A stretch of DNA of 64,000 nt, taken from the NCBI GenBank assembly GCA_021324675.1, contig JAJPIR010000278.1:62001-126000 (forward strand). Reading direction: 5' to 3'. Under the pieces are notes generated by a model that was given only the letters and a program-made list of their open reading frames with translations, did no database searches and had not been told where the DNA came from. The position numbers and the translations under genes were made by a program. This document shows, in pieces, positions 35,557 to 45,226 of this stretch (positions are counted from its first letter, which is position 1; each line of letters starts with the position of its first letter). The stretch comes from Actinomycetota bacterium. Lineage in GTDB: Bacteria > Actinomycetota > Actinomycetes > Mycobacteriales > Pseudonocardiaceae.

Positions 35557-36444
35557 CTACCGGTGGCTGGCTTCGGCGCGGTCGGCGAGCCGGCTGATGG
35601 CCGCGACCAGCGTCGGCCACACGGGTCGGGGCAGGTTGTGTCCCATGCCGGGGATCACCAGCAGCTCGGCGTCGGGCAGGGCCGCGGCGGTGGCTAGGCC
35701 ACCGGCGAGCCGGATGAGCGGGTCGGCGTCGCCGTGGACAACCAGGGCGGGTGCTGTGACGCGGGCCAATGCTTTGGTGCGATCGCCAGAGGCCCAGATC
35801 GCCAGTTGCTGGCGAGCCACGCCGAGCGGGTCGAAGCCGCGGTCGTAGGCCTGCCCGGCGACCTCGCGGATCCAGGCCTCATCCGGCGGGTAGCCGGGCG
35901 AGCCGAGGATCTTCTGATTCCGCACGGCCCGCTCGATTGCCTGCGTGCGGTTGGTCGGTGGCGGGGCCATCAACGCGGCCCGGGCCTCGGGCGTCGGCGA
36001 GCCGATGCCAACCCAGGGCGTGGACATCATGGAGGTGAGGCTGCGAACACGCTCGGGATGGGTAATAGCCATCGTTTGGGCGATCATTCCGCCGAGCGAG
36101 GCACCGACAACATGGGCCCGGTCGAGGCCGAGTGCGTCCAGCAACCCCACCGCGTCTTCGGCCATATCCTCGAGGCGGTAGGACGCCGAGGAGAAATCGC
36201 CATTCCACGCGGCGAAGAGGTTCGGCCGCGGTGCGTGGTGAAGGTGCGTAGACAGCCCCACGTCGCGGTTGTCGTAGCGAATGACGAAGAAGTCCCTGGC
36301 GGCCAGCGCTTCGCACCATTCGGGATGCCAGGCCAGCATCTGCGCACCCAGCCCCATCACCAGCAGCAGCGGGCGAGCATCTGGTGCTCCGAAGGTCTCG
36401 TAAGCGATCTCAATGCCATTGCTGGCGACGGTGGCCGGATGCAC
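35557..36444 (-). CDS. alpha/beta hydrolase
   Basis: This 295-residue hydrolase has the nucleophile elbow GASLGGMIAQ, the acid in VVHGDADPLI and the histidine in GMGHNLP. It starts at GTG 36444, whose first base is also the last base of the preceding gene's TAG, so the genes are coupled. It is the third gene of a dioxygenase-esterase-hydrolase operon and may act on ring-cleavage products. Confidence 0.88.
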   Translation of the reverse strand: MHPATVASNGIEIAYETFGAPDARPLLLVMGLGAQMLAWHPEWCEALAARDFFVIRYDNRDVGLSTHLHHAPRPNLFAAWNGDFSSASYRLEDMAEDAVGLLDALGLDRAHVVGASLGGMIAQTMAITHPERVRSLTSMMSTPWVGIGSPTPEARAALMAPPPTNRTQAIERAVRNQKILGSPGYPPDEAWIREVAGQAYDRGFDPLGVARQQLAIWASGDRTKALARVTAPALVVHGDADPLIRLAGGLATAAALPDAELLVIPGMGHNLPRPVWPTLVAAISRLADRAEASHR

Positions 36445-37094
36445 TACACCGATTCTCCGGAGAAAGCGCGAAGCTTGCCCAGCCAGGCGGCGGCCTGGGC
36501 GAGGATGTGGGGATCGATCCGGTGCCCGCCAGGGTGCCACCGCAGTTCGACGGACGCACCGCACTCGATGAACTGTTCGGCGAGGCGTTCGGCCTGTTCA
36601 GCTGGCGCAATACGGTCGGCGCGCCCGGCGGCGAGGAACACCCCCACCCCGGACAGGTCGGCCCTCGGTGGGTCATCCAGAGTGACCATCGGAGCGAACA
36701 GCACGGCGCCCCGTAGCAGATGAGGGTGGCGGAACAGCAGCGTAGCGGCGATGTTGGCGCCGTTGGAAAACCCCACCGCGACCAAGCGGGAAGCATCCAG
36801 CCGGTAATGCTCGACGGCGTCGGTGATGAAGGTGGCGAGCTGGTCGGTGCGGGCGAGCAGGTCGTCAGTGTCGAAGACGCCTTCAGCGAGGCGGCGAAAC
36901 CACCGGTTGGCGCCCTGCTCGCTGACTTTGCCGCGGGGAGACAGCAATGCTGCCTGGTCGTCGAGGGCACGGCCGACCTGGAGCAGATCGTTTTCGTCAC
37001 CGCCGGTGCCGTGCAGCAGCAGCAAGGTCAGCGCACCCGCGGTGGGCGGCGGGATAAATCGGTGGGTGAACGCCTCCACTCCGCTGGTGCTCAT
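36444..37094 (-). CDS. phospholipase/carboxylesterase (MhqD-like)
   Basis: This 216-residue hydrolase has LLLHGTGGDENDLLQ, the serine elbow GFSNGANIA, a later Asp in GRADRIAP and His in HPGGHRI. It resembles the MhqD-type carboxylesterases linked to quinone resistance. Its start overlaps the stop of the dioxygenase gene by ATGA. Confidence 0.88.
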   Translation of the reverse strand: MSTSGVEAFTHRFIPPPTAGALTLLLLHGTGGDENDLLQVGRALDDQAALLSPRGKVSEQGANRWFRRLAEGVFDTDDLLARTDQLATFITDAVEHYRLDASRLVAVGFSNGANIAATLLFRHPHLLRGAVLFAPMVTLDDPPRADLSGVGVFLAAGRADRIAPAEQAERLAEQFIECGASVELRWHPGGHRIDPHILAQAAAWLGKLRAFSGESV

Positions 37095-38071
37095 GTGCCG
37101 CCGGTCCCGCCGACAACCAGTTCCTCGTCAGGGCCGGGGACTTTCAGGGTGGGCAGCGCGTGTTCGATGTCGGCTCGGGAAGGCTCCAGCCACGGCGGCA
37201 GTTTCAACGCCCGGCCCAACTGCATCAGCGGTTCGTCAATGGTGAACCCGGGTGGGTCGGTGGCGATTTCCAGCAGCACCCCGCCGGGCTCGCGGAAGTA
37301 AATCGAGTGGAAATATTGCCGATCGATAATCGGGGTCACGTTGAGTCCCTGCCCGAGCAGAACGTTGCGCCACTCGACCTGCTCAGCCTCGCCGGGAGTG
37401 CGCCAGGCGATGTGATGGACCGTGCCCGCGGCCACCAGGCCCTGGGGTGCCTCGGGCCGGCACAGCACGTCGACCAGTGACCCGGCACGGCCCTCACCCG
37501 TCGCGAACCGGAAACGGTCGCCGTGTTCGGCCGCGAGCCGGAAACCGAGCGTGCCGGTCAGTAGCTCGGCGGTGCGTTCGTAGCCAGCCTCGGTCAGCGT
37601 GACCGAATGCAGGCCGCGGATGGCGTGTTCGGGCGGGATCGGCCCGTCCTCCCAGGCCGGTGCCAATCCAGCCTGTGTGTGGGCGACCAGCTCCAGTGCC
37701 AACCCGTCCGGGTCGCGCACCGAAAAGGCCTCTTCTTCTGCCCGGCTTGCCACCGCCCCCAGCTCGACTGCCTGGGCCTGCAAGTGGTCTCGCCACCAGC
37801 CCAGCGAACCCTGCGGCACCGAAAGCGACACCGTGGTGGCTTGCCCCGCCCCGCGCCGCCCCCGTGGGGCCCCGGGCCACGGGAAGAACGTGATCAGCGT
37901 GCCGGGCCGGCCTGATTCACCACCGAAGTAGAGGTGATAGGTGTCCGGCGCATCAAAGTTCACCGTCACCTTGACCAGCCGCAATCCCAGCATCCGATAG
38001 AAATCCACATTGCGTTGCGGATCGGTGGCGATCGCCGTCACATGATGCAATCCAGCCGGTGGGGTCGGCAT
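37091..38071 (-). CDS. ring-cleaving dioxygenase of the glyoxalase fold (MhqO/MhqE-like)
   Basis: This 326-residue protein contains two vicinal-oxygen-chelate modules. Metal ligands are seen in GLHHVTAIA, GTVHHIAWRT and the Glu of GGVLLEIATDPPG. In Bacillus, MhqE/MhqO dioxygenases with MhqD hydrolases give resistance to methylhydroquinone and catechol. The gene order here is dioxygenase, esterase, hydrolase with overlapping ends. The start at 38071 (MPTPPAGLHHV) is favoured over 38113. A long inverted repeat lies upstream. Confidence 0.88.
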   Translation of the reverse strand: MPTPPAGLHHVTAIATDPQRNVDFYRMLGLRLVKVTVNFDAPDTYHLYFGGESGRPGTLITFFPWPGAPRGRRGAGQATTVSLSVPQGSLGWWRDHLQAQAVELGAVASRAEEEAFSVRDPDGLALELVAHTQAGLAPAWEDGPIPPEHAIRGLHSVTLTEAGYERTAELLTGTLGFRLAAEHGDRFRFATGEGRAGSLVDVLCRPEAPQGLVAAGTVHHIAWRTPGEAEQVEWRNVLLGQGLNVTPIIDRQYFHSIYFREPGGVLLEIATDPPGFTIDEPLMQLGRALKLPPWLEPSRADIEHALPTLKVPGPDEELVVGGTGGT

Positions 38072-38133
38072 GCTCGGCTCCCCTCTCGTCGCCAGCTCCT
38101 CCGCAAACTTCACTCCCGGGCGGGAACCGGCCG

Positions 38134-38195
38134 CCGTGAACTCGACGCTACCGGCATTTTAGGTGCCGTAGATGTCGGTCCCGTCGAGTTCACGG
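38134..38195 (-). promoter_or_regulatory. 14-bp inverted repeat upstream of the dioxygenase operon
   Basis: CCGTGAACTCGACG at 38134-38147 is the exact reverse complement of 38182-38195. An inner imperfect pairing (CTACCGGCA with TGCCGTAG) lies in the loop. It begins 31 bases after the E1 stop and ends 63 bases before the dioxygenase start, so it is either the E1 terminator or an operator for the quinone-type operon. Confidence 0.55.
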
Positions 38196-38225
38196 GCTTG
38201 CGCTTATCACGTTGGAAAGTTGGCG

Positions 38226-40547
38226 TCAGCTGGTGGCGACGTCGAGCCCGGCGCGGACGATGCTGTCGGTGTCGATGCCGTGGTAGCGGTAGACGTCTTC
38301 AAGCGATCCGGACTGGCCGAACCGTGTCACGCCGAGCAAGGTGCTGGGTACCTGGTTGATGGTGGCCAGGAATGCCAGCGTGTGCGGGTGGCCGTCCAGC
38401 ACGGTGACCAGAGGCGTGGCGCGGGAGGGTGGGAACACCTGGTCCAGGATCCAGGTCGGCGCGTCGGTGTGGCCTTGGCGAGCGAGCAGGCTCTTGAACA
38501 GCAGGCCGGGGCTGGTCACGCAGATGACGTCGGCGGGAACGCCGAGGGCGCCGAGGCGTTCGGCAGCGGTCAGCGCTTCGGGGACGAGCGCCCCCATCGC
38601 GGCGATGGTCACCTGCGGGGTGGGCGAGCGGCGCAGGCAGTACGCGCCTGCGATCACCTGCCGGCGCCGGCGCTCGCGGGCGGCGGGATCGGCAGGCACG
38701 GCGGCAAGGCTCTGGTCGATTGGTCGGGTGGATAGCCGAAGGTAGGCGGAGGTGCCGCCGGGCTTGCCCAGCCGGGCCAGGCACGCCAGCAGCGTCCATT
38801 CCACGTCGATGGCGAAGGCGGGTTCGTAGCTGATGCAGCCTGGCTGCTCGATCCCGATCGATGGCGTGGTGATCGACTGGTGCGCGCCGCCCTCCGGTGC
38901 GAGCGTCACGCCGGAGGGGGTGCCCACGAGGATGGACTGGCCGCCGGCGTAGATGCCGAACGACCACGGTTCCAAAGTCCGTTCAACGAACGGGTCATAC
39001 AAGACGCCGATCGGCAGCAGGGGCTGCCCCCAGCGGCTCCAGGTCGCGCCCAGCTCGCCGAGCAGGCCCGCAAGGTTGGTTTCGGCGATGCCCAGCTCGA
39101 TGTGCTGGCCGGTCGGCTTCTCCCGCCAGTGCAGAACCGTCTCGTTGTCGTCTGCGAACCAGTCGACCCGGTCACCGGCGGACCACACGCCGACCTTGTT
39201 GATCCAGCCGCCGAGGTTGGTCGACGAGCTGACGTCCGGGCTGACCGTCACCACCCGGCGGGCAGCCTGCGGTGCTTCCCTGGTCAGGTCGAGGAGCACG
39301 CGGCCGAGCGCGGCCTGCGTGGAGGCGGTGCCGGCCGGTGTGCGGCCGATGTCCGACGGCAGGGCGGCCGCGGAGTGGAGGGAGTAAGCGGGTCGCCGCA
39401 GCCGGCGGGCGGTGGCGGCGCAGAGCCGGCCCGCCTCGCTGCCGGGGGCGAACCGGATCCAGGGGCGGGCGGGATCGGTTCCAAGCTGGCCGGCCAGCTC
39501 CCGCATCTGCTCGGTGGTCAGCAGCGCGGAGTGGTTCTGCGGGTGACCTTGGGTGGGCAGCCCGTATCCCTTGATCGTGTACGCGAAGATCACGGTAGGC
39601 CGGGTGTCTTCGATGGCGGCGTATGCCTGGTCCAGCGCGGCCAGGTCGTGACCGCCGAGGTTGCGGACCGCCGCGGTCAGCGTCCGATCGTCCAGTTCGC
39701 GGATCAGGGCGGCGACCGGCGCGCTGCCGCCTGGCAGCCGTTCCCGCAGCTGGTCGGGGGTGCAGCGGAGCAGGCGCTGGTACTCGGGGTTGGGCATCTG
39801 GTCGATGCGCGTGCGCAGCTCGTTCCCGCCTGGCCAGGTAAACAGCTCTGCCAGCAGGTGCCCGTATTTGACGGTGACCACCTGCCAGCCGGCGCTGGCG
39901 AACATTCCCTGCAGCCGGCCGGCCGCGATATTGGGCACGATGCGGTCCAGCGACTGCCGGTTCAGGTCCACGACCCAGACGATCTCGCCCAGTTCCGTGA
40001 CACTCGGTTCGAGGATTGCCTCCCACACCGCGCCTTCATCCAGTTCGGCGTCGCCGAGCAGCGAGTACTGCCGCCCGGTGCCGGCGCCGCCGGCGATCGC
40101 CTCGACGTACCTGCGGGCCAGCGCACCCCAGATCGGCGCGGTCGCGCCGATGCCCACCGATCCGGTTGAGTAGTCGACGGGATCGGGGTCCTTGGACCGG
40201 CTGGGGTAACTCTGCAGCCCGCCGAAGGCGCGCAGCGTTCCCAGGTATTCCTCATCGAGCTCGCCGAGCAGGTAGTTGATGGCGTGCAGCGCCGGAGAGG
40301 CGTGCGGTTTCACCGACACCCGGTCCTGCTTGCGCAGGTGCCTGAACCACAGCGACGTCATGATCGACACCATGGACGCGCTGGAGGTCTGGTGACCGCC
40401 CACCTTCAGGCCGGTTCGGTTGGGCCGCACCTGATTTGCCACGTGCACGATCGCCGTCGACAGCCACAGCACCCGGCGCTCGATCTCCCGCAGAGCGCCC
40501 AAAGGGTCAGTCTGTGGCTGTGCTTGGACAGCAGCGGTGCTGGTCAT
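38226..40547 (-). CDS. AceE-type pyruvate dehydrogenase E1/transketolase-like protein
   Basis: The 773-residue ThDP enzyme has a full transketolase-like layout: VGGHQTSSASMVSIMTSLWF near the N-terminus, the ThDP motif GDAELDEGAVWEAI ending in DLNRQSLD, a central domain with EKPTGQHIELGIAETNL, and a C-terminal domain. This resembles homodimeric E1 rather than ordinary transketolase. It is shorter than typical AceE (about 890 residues), so the oxo acid and any E2 partner are uncertain. It follows the pyrimidine-reductase-like gene by 13 bases. Confidence 0.82.
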   Translation of the reverse strand: MTSTAAVQAQPQTDPLGALREIERRVLWLSTAIVHVANQVRPNRTGLKVGGHQTSSASMVSIMTSLWFRHLRKQDRVSVKPHASPALHAINYLLGELDEEYLGTLRAFGGLQSYPSRSKDPDPVDYSTGSVGIGATAPIWGALARRYVEAIAGGAGTGRQYSLLGDAELDEGAVWEAILEPSVTELGEIVWVVDLNRQSLDRIVPNIAAGRLQGMFASAGWQVVTVKYGHLLAELFTWPGGNELRTRIDQMPNPEYQRLLRCTPDQLRERLPGGSAPVAALIRELDDRTLTAAVRNLGGHDLAALDQAYAAIEDTRPTVIFAYTIKGYGLPTQGHPQNHSALLTTEQMRELAGQLGTDPARPWIRFAPGSEAGRLCAATARRLRRPAYSLHSAAALPSDIGRTPAGTASTQAALGRVLLDLTREAPQAARRVVTVSPDVSSSTNLGGWINKVGVWSAGDRVDWFADDNETVLHWREKPTGQHIELGIAETNLAGLLGELGATWSRWGQPLLPIGVLYDPFVERTLEPWSFGIYAGGQSILVGTPSGVTLAPEGGAHQSITTPSIGIEQPGCISYEPAFAIDVEWTLLACLARLGKPGGTSAYLRLSTRPIDQSLAAVPADPAARERRRRQVIAGAYCLRRSPTPQVTIAAMGALVPEALTAAERLGALGVPADVICVTSPGLLFKSLLARQGHTDAPTWILDQVFPPSRATPLVTVLDGHPHTLAFLATINQVPSTLLGVTRFGQSGSLEDVYRYHGIDTDSIVRAGLDVATS

Positions 40548-40560
40548 GTGCCCACCAGCT

Positions 40561-41310
40561 TCAGCATGGTCGCATGCGCAGGAAAAGGAAACCGTCTTGT
40601 TCGCAGACTGAAACCGGTCGCAGCGGGCGAGGCGCCGGTAGCGGTGGTCCGGCGAGGATCCGCCGGGCATCTCCGCCAACCAAGTGCGGCGACACGGTCA
40701 GGCAGAGCTCGTCGATGAGATCGGCTGCCGCGAGCTGCGCGTTCAGCGTGGGACCGCCTTCGGCGAGGACTGCTCGGTAGCCTCGGATCCCCAGTTCGGA
40801 CAGGACCCTGCGCAGGTCGACGTCACGCTCGCCGGCCACGATGACGCCGGCCACCCGGCTGGCCCGCTCCCGGCGGTCAAGCGGGGCGTCGGCAACGGTG
40901 AACACCAGTGGGGTCGTGGGGGCATCGGCGAATAGTGGTGAATCGAGGTCGAGCCGGCACGAGCGCGTCACGATGGCCAGCGGTACCGCTGATGGGCCGT
41001 AGCGCTCGGCGCGGACGGTGCCGGCAGCGACCAGGACCACATCGGCTTGTGCGCGGAGCACCCGGAACAGCTCGTGATCCGCGTCGCCGCCGAGAGCGCC
41101 GGAACGGCCCGCTACCGCGGTCGCCCCGTCGATGCTCGCGATCATGTTGAGCCGGACCGAGGGACGGTCGCTGGTCAGCGGGAGATCGGCGTAGACGCTG
41201 GCGGGATCCACCGGGTCTACGAACTGCGGCAGCAGCTGGCGCATCCTGCTCGCCTGGTCCCCGGGTGGCCGGGCGACGTCCACGGCCGAGCTGATCCGAT
41301 CTGCGGTCAT
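40561..41310 (-). CDS. RibD C-terminal/dihydrofolate-reductase-like protein
   Basis: This 249-residue protein has the pyrimidine reductase fold: RLNMIASIDGATAVAGRSG, VVLVAAGTVRAERYGP and a C-terminal LAEGGPTLNAQLAAADLIDELCLTVSP, split across strands. It binds NADPH in that family and may reduce a pterin or pyrimidine-like substrate. Its start overlaps the preceding gene's stop by ATGA. No other riboflavin genes are nearby. Confidence 0.85.
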   Translation of the reverse strand: MTADRISSAVDVARPPGDQASRMRQLLPQFVDPVDPASVYADLPLTSDRPSVRLNMIASIDGATAVAGRSGALGGDADHELFRVLRAQADVVLVAAGTVRAERYGPSAVPLAIVTRSCRLDLDSPLFADAPTTPLVFTVADAPLDRRERASRVAGVIVAGERDVDLRRVLSELGIRGYRAVLAEGGPTLNAQLAAADLIDELCLTVSPHLVGGDARRILAGPPLPAPRPLRPVSVCEQDGFLFLRMRPC

Positions 41311-41990
41311 GATGACGTTGCCGTCCGCTCGCGGCCCTCGACGAAGAATGCGACCAGGTCGGCAACGGTCGGCACCTCGCTGGCGAGGCGTGCCGCGCCG
41401 AACGGCCGGTTGAAAAATGTGTCCAGCTCGCGGCTGGGCCGCTCCCACGGCCCGACATAGGCGTATGGCTCAGAGATCGCCGCGTCACCCGGCGAGACTC
41501 CGTAGTTGACCTGGTCCGCAGTGACGCCCAGGTCGAAATGTTCGGGCCACAGCCGGGGCGCCGACTCCGGGGCGAACTCGGATAGCGCCTGGGCGCCGAG
41601 ATCGAACCATCCTGCAAGCCTCGCCGCCGAATCGGGATCGATGCGCAGCAGCTCATCTGGCTGGCACGGCGTGGCCGGCGGGTAAACACCTGGCGGCAGC
41701 CCCGGCTCGATGCCTACCGCCGCTGCGGCCTCGTTCAGGGTGCGGGGCGTTGACCGGGTTTGCCGCCCGTTGCGGGTCACCACCAGTTCGGCACCGTCCA
41801 TCGCCAGCTCCACTGGCGGGGAGCCGAAGCGTGGCGTGCCGAAACCGCCCGGAGCCGGGCGCAGCCAGATATGCCCATCCACCGCGTAGCGGGCCGGGGC
41901 GAGAACATGTTCAGCGAGCTGGTGCCACGCCTTTCTGGTGCTGAGCAACTGATCGGTCGCCCGTGATGCGCTCGTGCCGCTGGTGTTCAT
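41307..41990 (-). CDS. conserved hypothetical protein
   Basis: This 227-residue protein has strong composition but no family I can name. Notable segments are GHIWLRPAPGGFGTPRFG, LWPEHFDLGVTADQVNYG and YAYVGPWERP. It is the first gene of a three-gene unit with the reductase-like and E1-like genes. AGGAG lies four bases before the ATG at 41990. Confidence 0.7.
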   Translation of the reverse strand: MNTSGTSASRATDQLLSTRKAWHQLAEHVLAPARYAVDGHIWLRPAPGGFGTPRFGSPPVELAMDGAELVVTRNGRQTRSTPRTLNEAAAAVGIEPGLPPGVYPPATPCQPDELLRIDPDSAARLAGWFDLGAQALSEFAPESAPRLWPEHFDLGVTADQVNYGVSPGDAAISEPYAYVGPWERPSRELDTFFNRPFGAARLASEVPTVADLVAFFVEGRERTATSS

Positions 41991-42088
41991 GCTGCTCCTG
42001 ACTTGTTGTTAGCGCAGCACGTTACGTGCTGCTGCGGCCTGCCCGGCCGGGTGACCGCCGTCCATTCCGACGTCCAGGAAGTCTCAAA

Positions 42089-42140
42089 CGATGCACGCTG
42101 GACACGTTGACGATGCACGCTGGACACGTTGACGATGCAC
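42089..42140 (+). repeat. 22-bp tandem duplication
   Basis: Two copies of a 22-mer beginning CGATGCACGCTGGACACG lie at 42089-42110 and 42111-42132, with a partial third copy to 42140. It is intergenic, just past the end of the antiporter gene. The GATGCACG core is also found in the 17.7-kb array. Confidence 0.9.
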
Positions 42141-42151
42141 CCGGGCGCGGG

Positions 42152-43402
42152 CTACGAGGTCTTTTCCGGGACGGTCCCCGTAGCTGCCGCCTCGGTAGCT
42201 GCGGCCCCGGTGGGTCCCACTACGGCAGGTGGGTCCTGGGCGGGTGCCCCGCGCAGCAACCCCAGCGCGATGGCCGGGAAGAACAGCACCGAGACCAGCC
42301 CGGCGGCGACCAGCGCGGCGCCAGTCGCGGGCGCCAGCGCGTGCAGCCGTTCGCCAATGGCCACCGAGGCGACGATGAACGGCAACGAGGTGGCTTGCAG
42401 GAACGCCGCCGCGATGGTCTGGCGGGTGCCTAGCCGGGTCCGGTAGAGCACGGCCGGAACCCCGCGCACCAGCAGCAGCGCGAGCAGGAATAGCGGCACT
42501 TGCACGACGGTCGACGCCGAGGCGAACAGTGCACCGGCGTCGAATCGCACCCCGCTGGTCACGAAGAACACCGGGACGACGAACCCGTAGCCGATGGCGT
42601 CCAGCTTGGCCTGGGTCAGCGGGTGGCTCATGGCCGCGTCCCGGTCGACCAGCCGCAGCACCGCACCGGCCAGGAACGCGCCCAGGATAGCCTCGAATCC
42701 CAGCCCCTGGGCCAGCGCCACGAACGCGACCAGCAGCAGGACCGCGAACCGGATGCGGATCTGCGCGGTGGTGTCGGCCAGCATGGTGAACACGCTCATC
42801 ACCCGGGGCGCCGCGCGCATCATCGCGAGCACCACCAGCGCCGCGACCACAGCGAGCCCCACCAGTAATCCGATCTTGGTGCCGACCCCCGAGCTGGATT
42901 CGGAGAAAAACAGCGACAGCAGGATCACCGAACCGAAGTCGGCGATCGACGCTGCCGCCACGATGAGCTGGCCGGTGTCCCCGGCGATCTGCCCTGCATC
43001 CTTGAGCACCGGCACGACCAGGCCCAGCGACGTCGCGCACAGCACGATCGCGACCAGCAGCGGCGCCCGGGTGTAGCCGCCGGCGGCCAGGCCGAACCCG
43101 GCGCCCACGGCGATCACGAAGGACGCGACGAAGCCCGCCAGCGCCAGCCGCAACGGGCGGCCGCGCAGCCGGTGCACGTCAATCTCCAGGCCAGCCAGGA
43201 ACAGCAGGAACGCCAACCCGATCAAGGCGAGTACCTCGACCGGCGCATCGACCACGACGACACCCAGCACCGAAGGCCCGAGCACGATCCCGGCGACGAT
43301 CTCCAGCACCGGCGAGGGCATCCGCACCACCGGGATCGCGCGCACTACCAGCGGGGCACCGAACGCCACCGCGCTGACGACCAACAAATTGAGAAACGAC
43401 AT
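42152..43402 (-). CDS. CPA2-family cation/proton antiporter
   Basis: This 416-residue membrane protein has about twelve hydrophobic segments. Family features are the N-terminal LEIVAGIVLGPSVLG, LFLAGLEIDVHRLRG, and the ion-site-like AASIADFGSVILLSLFF. It exchanges K+ or Na+ for protons in related systems. No soluble nucleotide-binding (TrkA-N) domain is attached, unlike KefB/KefC. It may serve pH or salt homeostasis. Confidence 0.9.
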   Translation of the reverse strand: MSFLNLLVVSAVAFGAPLVVRAIPVVRMPSPVLEIVAGIVLGPSVLGVVVVDAPVEVLALIGLAFLLFLAGLEIDVHRLRGRPLRLALAGFVASFVIAVGAGFGLAAGGYTRAPLLVAIVLCATSLGLVVPVLKDAGQIAGDTGQLIVAAASIADFGSVILLSLFFSESSSGVGTKIGLLVGLAVVAALVVLAMMRAAPRVMSVFTMLADTTAQIRIRFAVLLLVAFVALAQGLGFEAILGAFLAGAVLRLVDRDAAMSHPLTQAKLDAIGYGFVVPVFFVTSGVRFDAGALFASASTVVQVPLFLLALLLVRGVPAVLYRTRLGTRQTIAAAFLQATSLPFIVASVAIGERLHALAPATGAALVAAGLVSVLFFPAIALGLLRGAPAQDPPAVVGPTGAAATEAAATGTVPEKTS

Positions 43403-43534
43403 GGCTTGCCTCTACCGCTCATGCTTTCCAGGGCTGGCGTTACGCCCGCTCGCGGCCCTGCGCAGGCCGCTCCGAGCGGGTTGGCTCGTCGTCGGATCCA
43501 TCACGACCTCCCGGTCAGCGTGCACCGGCCGCCG

Positions 43535-45112
43535 TCATACCAGCGCTGCGGCCGTCGGCCGGTGGGCACCGAGGCGCTCGGCGAGGTGATCGGCCACCCG
43601 CAGCGCGTTCGCGATGATCGTCAGCGTGGGGTTGACCGCCGAGCTGGACACGAAGAAGCTGGCGTCTGCCACGTAGAGGTTGTCCAGGTCGTGCATCCGG
43701 CAGTTGATGTCCAGCGCCGAGGTGGCCGGATCCGTACCGAAACGGATGGTGCCGTTCTGGTGCGCCACCCCAGCGATGCCCAGCCGACCGCCGCGGTAGC
43801 TGTAGTTCTCCAGCACGTCACGCGCGCAGCGCATGGCCTCCAGCAACCCGATGAACCGCTCGCGTAGGACGGCGTGCGCGGCCAGGTTGGTGGGCCGGTA
43901 GCGCAGGGAGATCTCGCCCGCGCGATCGATCATGACCTGGTTGTCGCGCATCGGTAAATCTTCGGTGGTCAGCCAGAAGTCCATCGCATGGCGGGCCAGC
44001 GCTTGCGGATCCTCGGCTTCGGGCGCGTCGAAGGAGATCAGCACGGCGTCGGACTTGCCCAGCATCTGGATCGCGCCCAGCGGGTAGGGGTAATGCCCGA
44101 CCGGGTCGCCGAAGTAGAAGTCATTGACTCCAAGCGTCTTCTGAAACCGGGTCGGGTTGGGCACCGTGGAAAACGCGATCAGTGAGCTGTTGTTGTGCAT
44201 CATCAGGTTGCGCCCCACCACCCCGGAGGAGTTGCCCAATCCCTGCGGGTGGCGCGGTGACGCCGAACGCAGCAGCAGCGCGGCGCTGTTGATCGCGCCG
44301 GCGGCGAGCACCACGAGATCGGCCGAGTACTCCTCCCGGGCACCGTCGCGCTGAACCACCACGCGCTCGACCGAGCCTCCGGACGGTCTGGTCTCCAGCC
44401 GGGTGACCCGGGCACCGGTCAGCAAGGTGACGTTGGGATTGCGCATCGCGGGCTCCACGCACACCGTCTGGGCGTCGGCCTTGCCATTGACCAGGCAGGG
44501 AAACCCGTCGCACGTGGCGCAGCGCACGCACGCCGACCGGTGCGGTACCGCCTCGTCGAGCAGGATGCCGTTGGGCAGCTCGAACGGATGCATCCCGGCG
44601 GCGTCCAGGTCCGCCCGCAGTTGCTCGATACGAGGTTCGTGACTGATCGGTGGGTGCGGGTACGGCGTGTCCGACGGCGCGTCGGTCGGGTCTACCCCGC
44701 GTACCCCGTGTACCTGGTAGAGCTGCTCGGCTGCCGTGTACCACGGTTCGAGATCCGCATACGAGATCGGCCACGCTGGTGACACTCCATCGACGTGCTC
44801 GACCACGCCGAAGTCGCGCTCGCGCATCCGGAACAGGATCGCGCCGTACACCTTGGTGTTGCCACCCACGTAGTAGTGCTGCTTGGGGGTGAACCGCTGG
44901 CCGGTGTCCAGATCCGTCCACTGCCCGGAGTTGCGGTAGCGACCCTCCCGCCACACCGCCGCCGGGCTCCAGTTCTCCGGCTCCCTCGGCAAGAACCCAC
45001 CGCGTTCCAGCAGCAGGATGCGCTTGCCGGTCGCGGCGAGGGCGTAGGTGACCGTGCCGCCCCCCGCGCCGGAGCCGATCACGATGACGTCGTAGTGGTC
45101 GGTCATGGACAT
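43535..45112 (-). CDS. GMC-family FAD oxidoreductase
   Basis: The 525-residue enzyme has the FAD motif VIVIGSGAGGGTVTYALA, GGNTKVYGAILFRMRE, and a C-terminal block DLDNLYVADASFFVSSSAVNP, split here, which carries active-site residues of glucose-methanol-choline oxidoreductases. A cysteine cluster CVRCATCDGFPC may bind a metal or cofactor. The substrate is probably an alcohol or sugar. ATG 45112 or 45106 is the likely start; the frame is open much further. It is divergent from the short ORF and the GH15 gene. Confidence 0.88.
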   Translation of the reverse strand: MSMTDHYDVIVIGSGAGGGTVTYALAATGKRILLLERGGFLPREPENWSPAAVWREGRYRNSGQWTDLDTGQRFTPKQHYYVGGNTKVYGAILFRMRERDFGVVEHVDGVSPAWPISYADLEPWYTAAEQLYQVHGVRGVDPTDAPSDTPYPHPPISHEPRIEQLRADLDAAGMHPFELPNGILLDEAVPHRSACVRCATCDGFPCLVNGKADAQTVCVEPAMRNPNVTLLTGARVTRLETRPSGGSVERVVVQRDGAREEYSADLVVLAAGAINSAALLLRSASPRHPQGLGNSSGVVGRNLMMHNNSSLIAFSTVPNPTRFQKTLGVNDFYFGDPVGHYPYPLGAIQMLGKSDAVLISFDAPEAEDPQALARHAMDFWLTTEDLPMRDNQVMIDRAGEISLRYRPTNLAAHAVLRERFIGLLEAMRCARDVLENYSYRGGRLGIAGVAHQNGTIRFGTDPATSALDINCRMHDLDNLYVADASFFVSSSAVNPTLTIIANALRVADHLAERLGAHRPTAAALV

Positions 45113-45226
45113 CTCAGACCGCACCGGGAGCCGGGCGTTACAGGCGATGCCACCGATGGCGGCCCGAGCCGCCCTGGGAGACGATGCACAAGGCGTAACG
45201 CCGACGGTGAACCGGGAGGTCCGCTG

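Noticed and set aside
38880-40169. 429-codon plus-strand open frame
   Set aside because: It is antisense to the E1-like gene, whose motifs and codon use are clear; long antisense frames are common at this GC.
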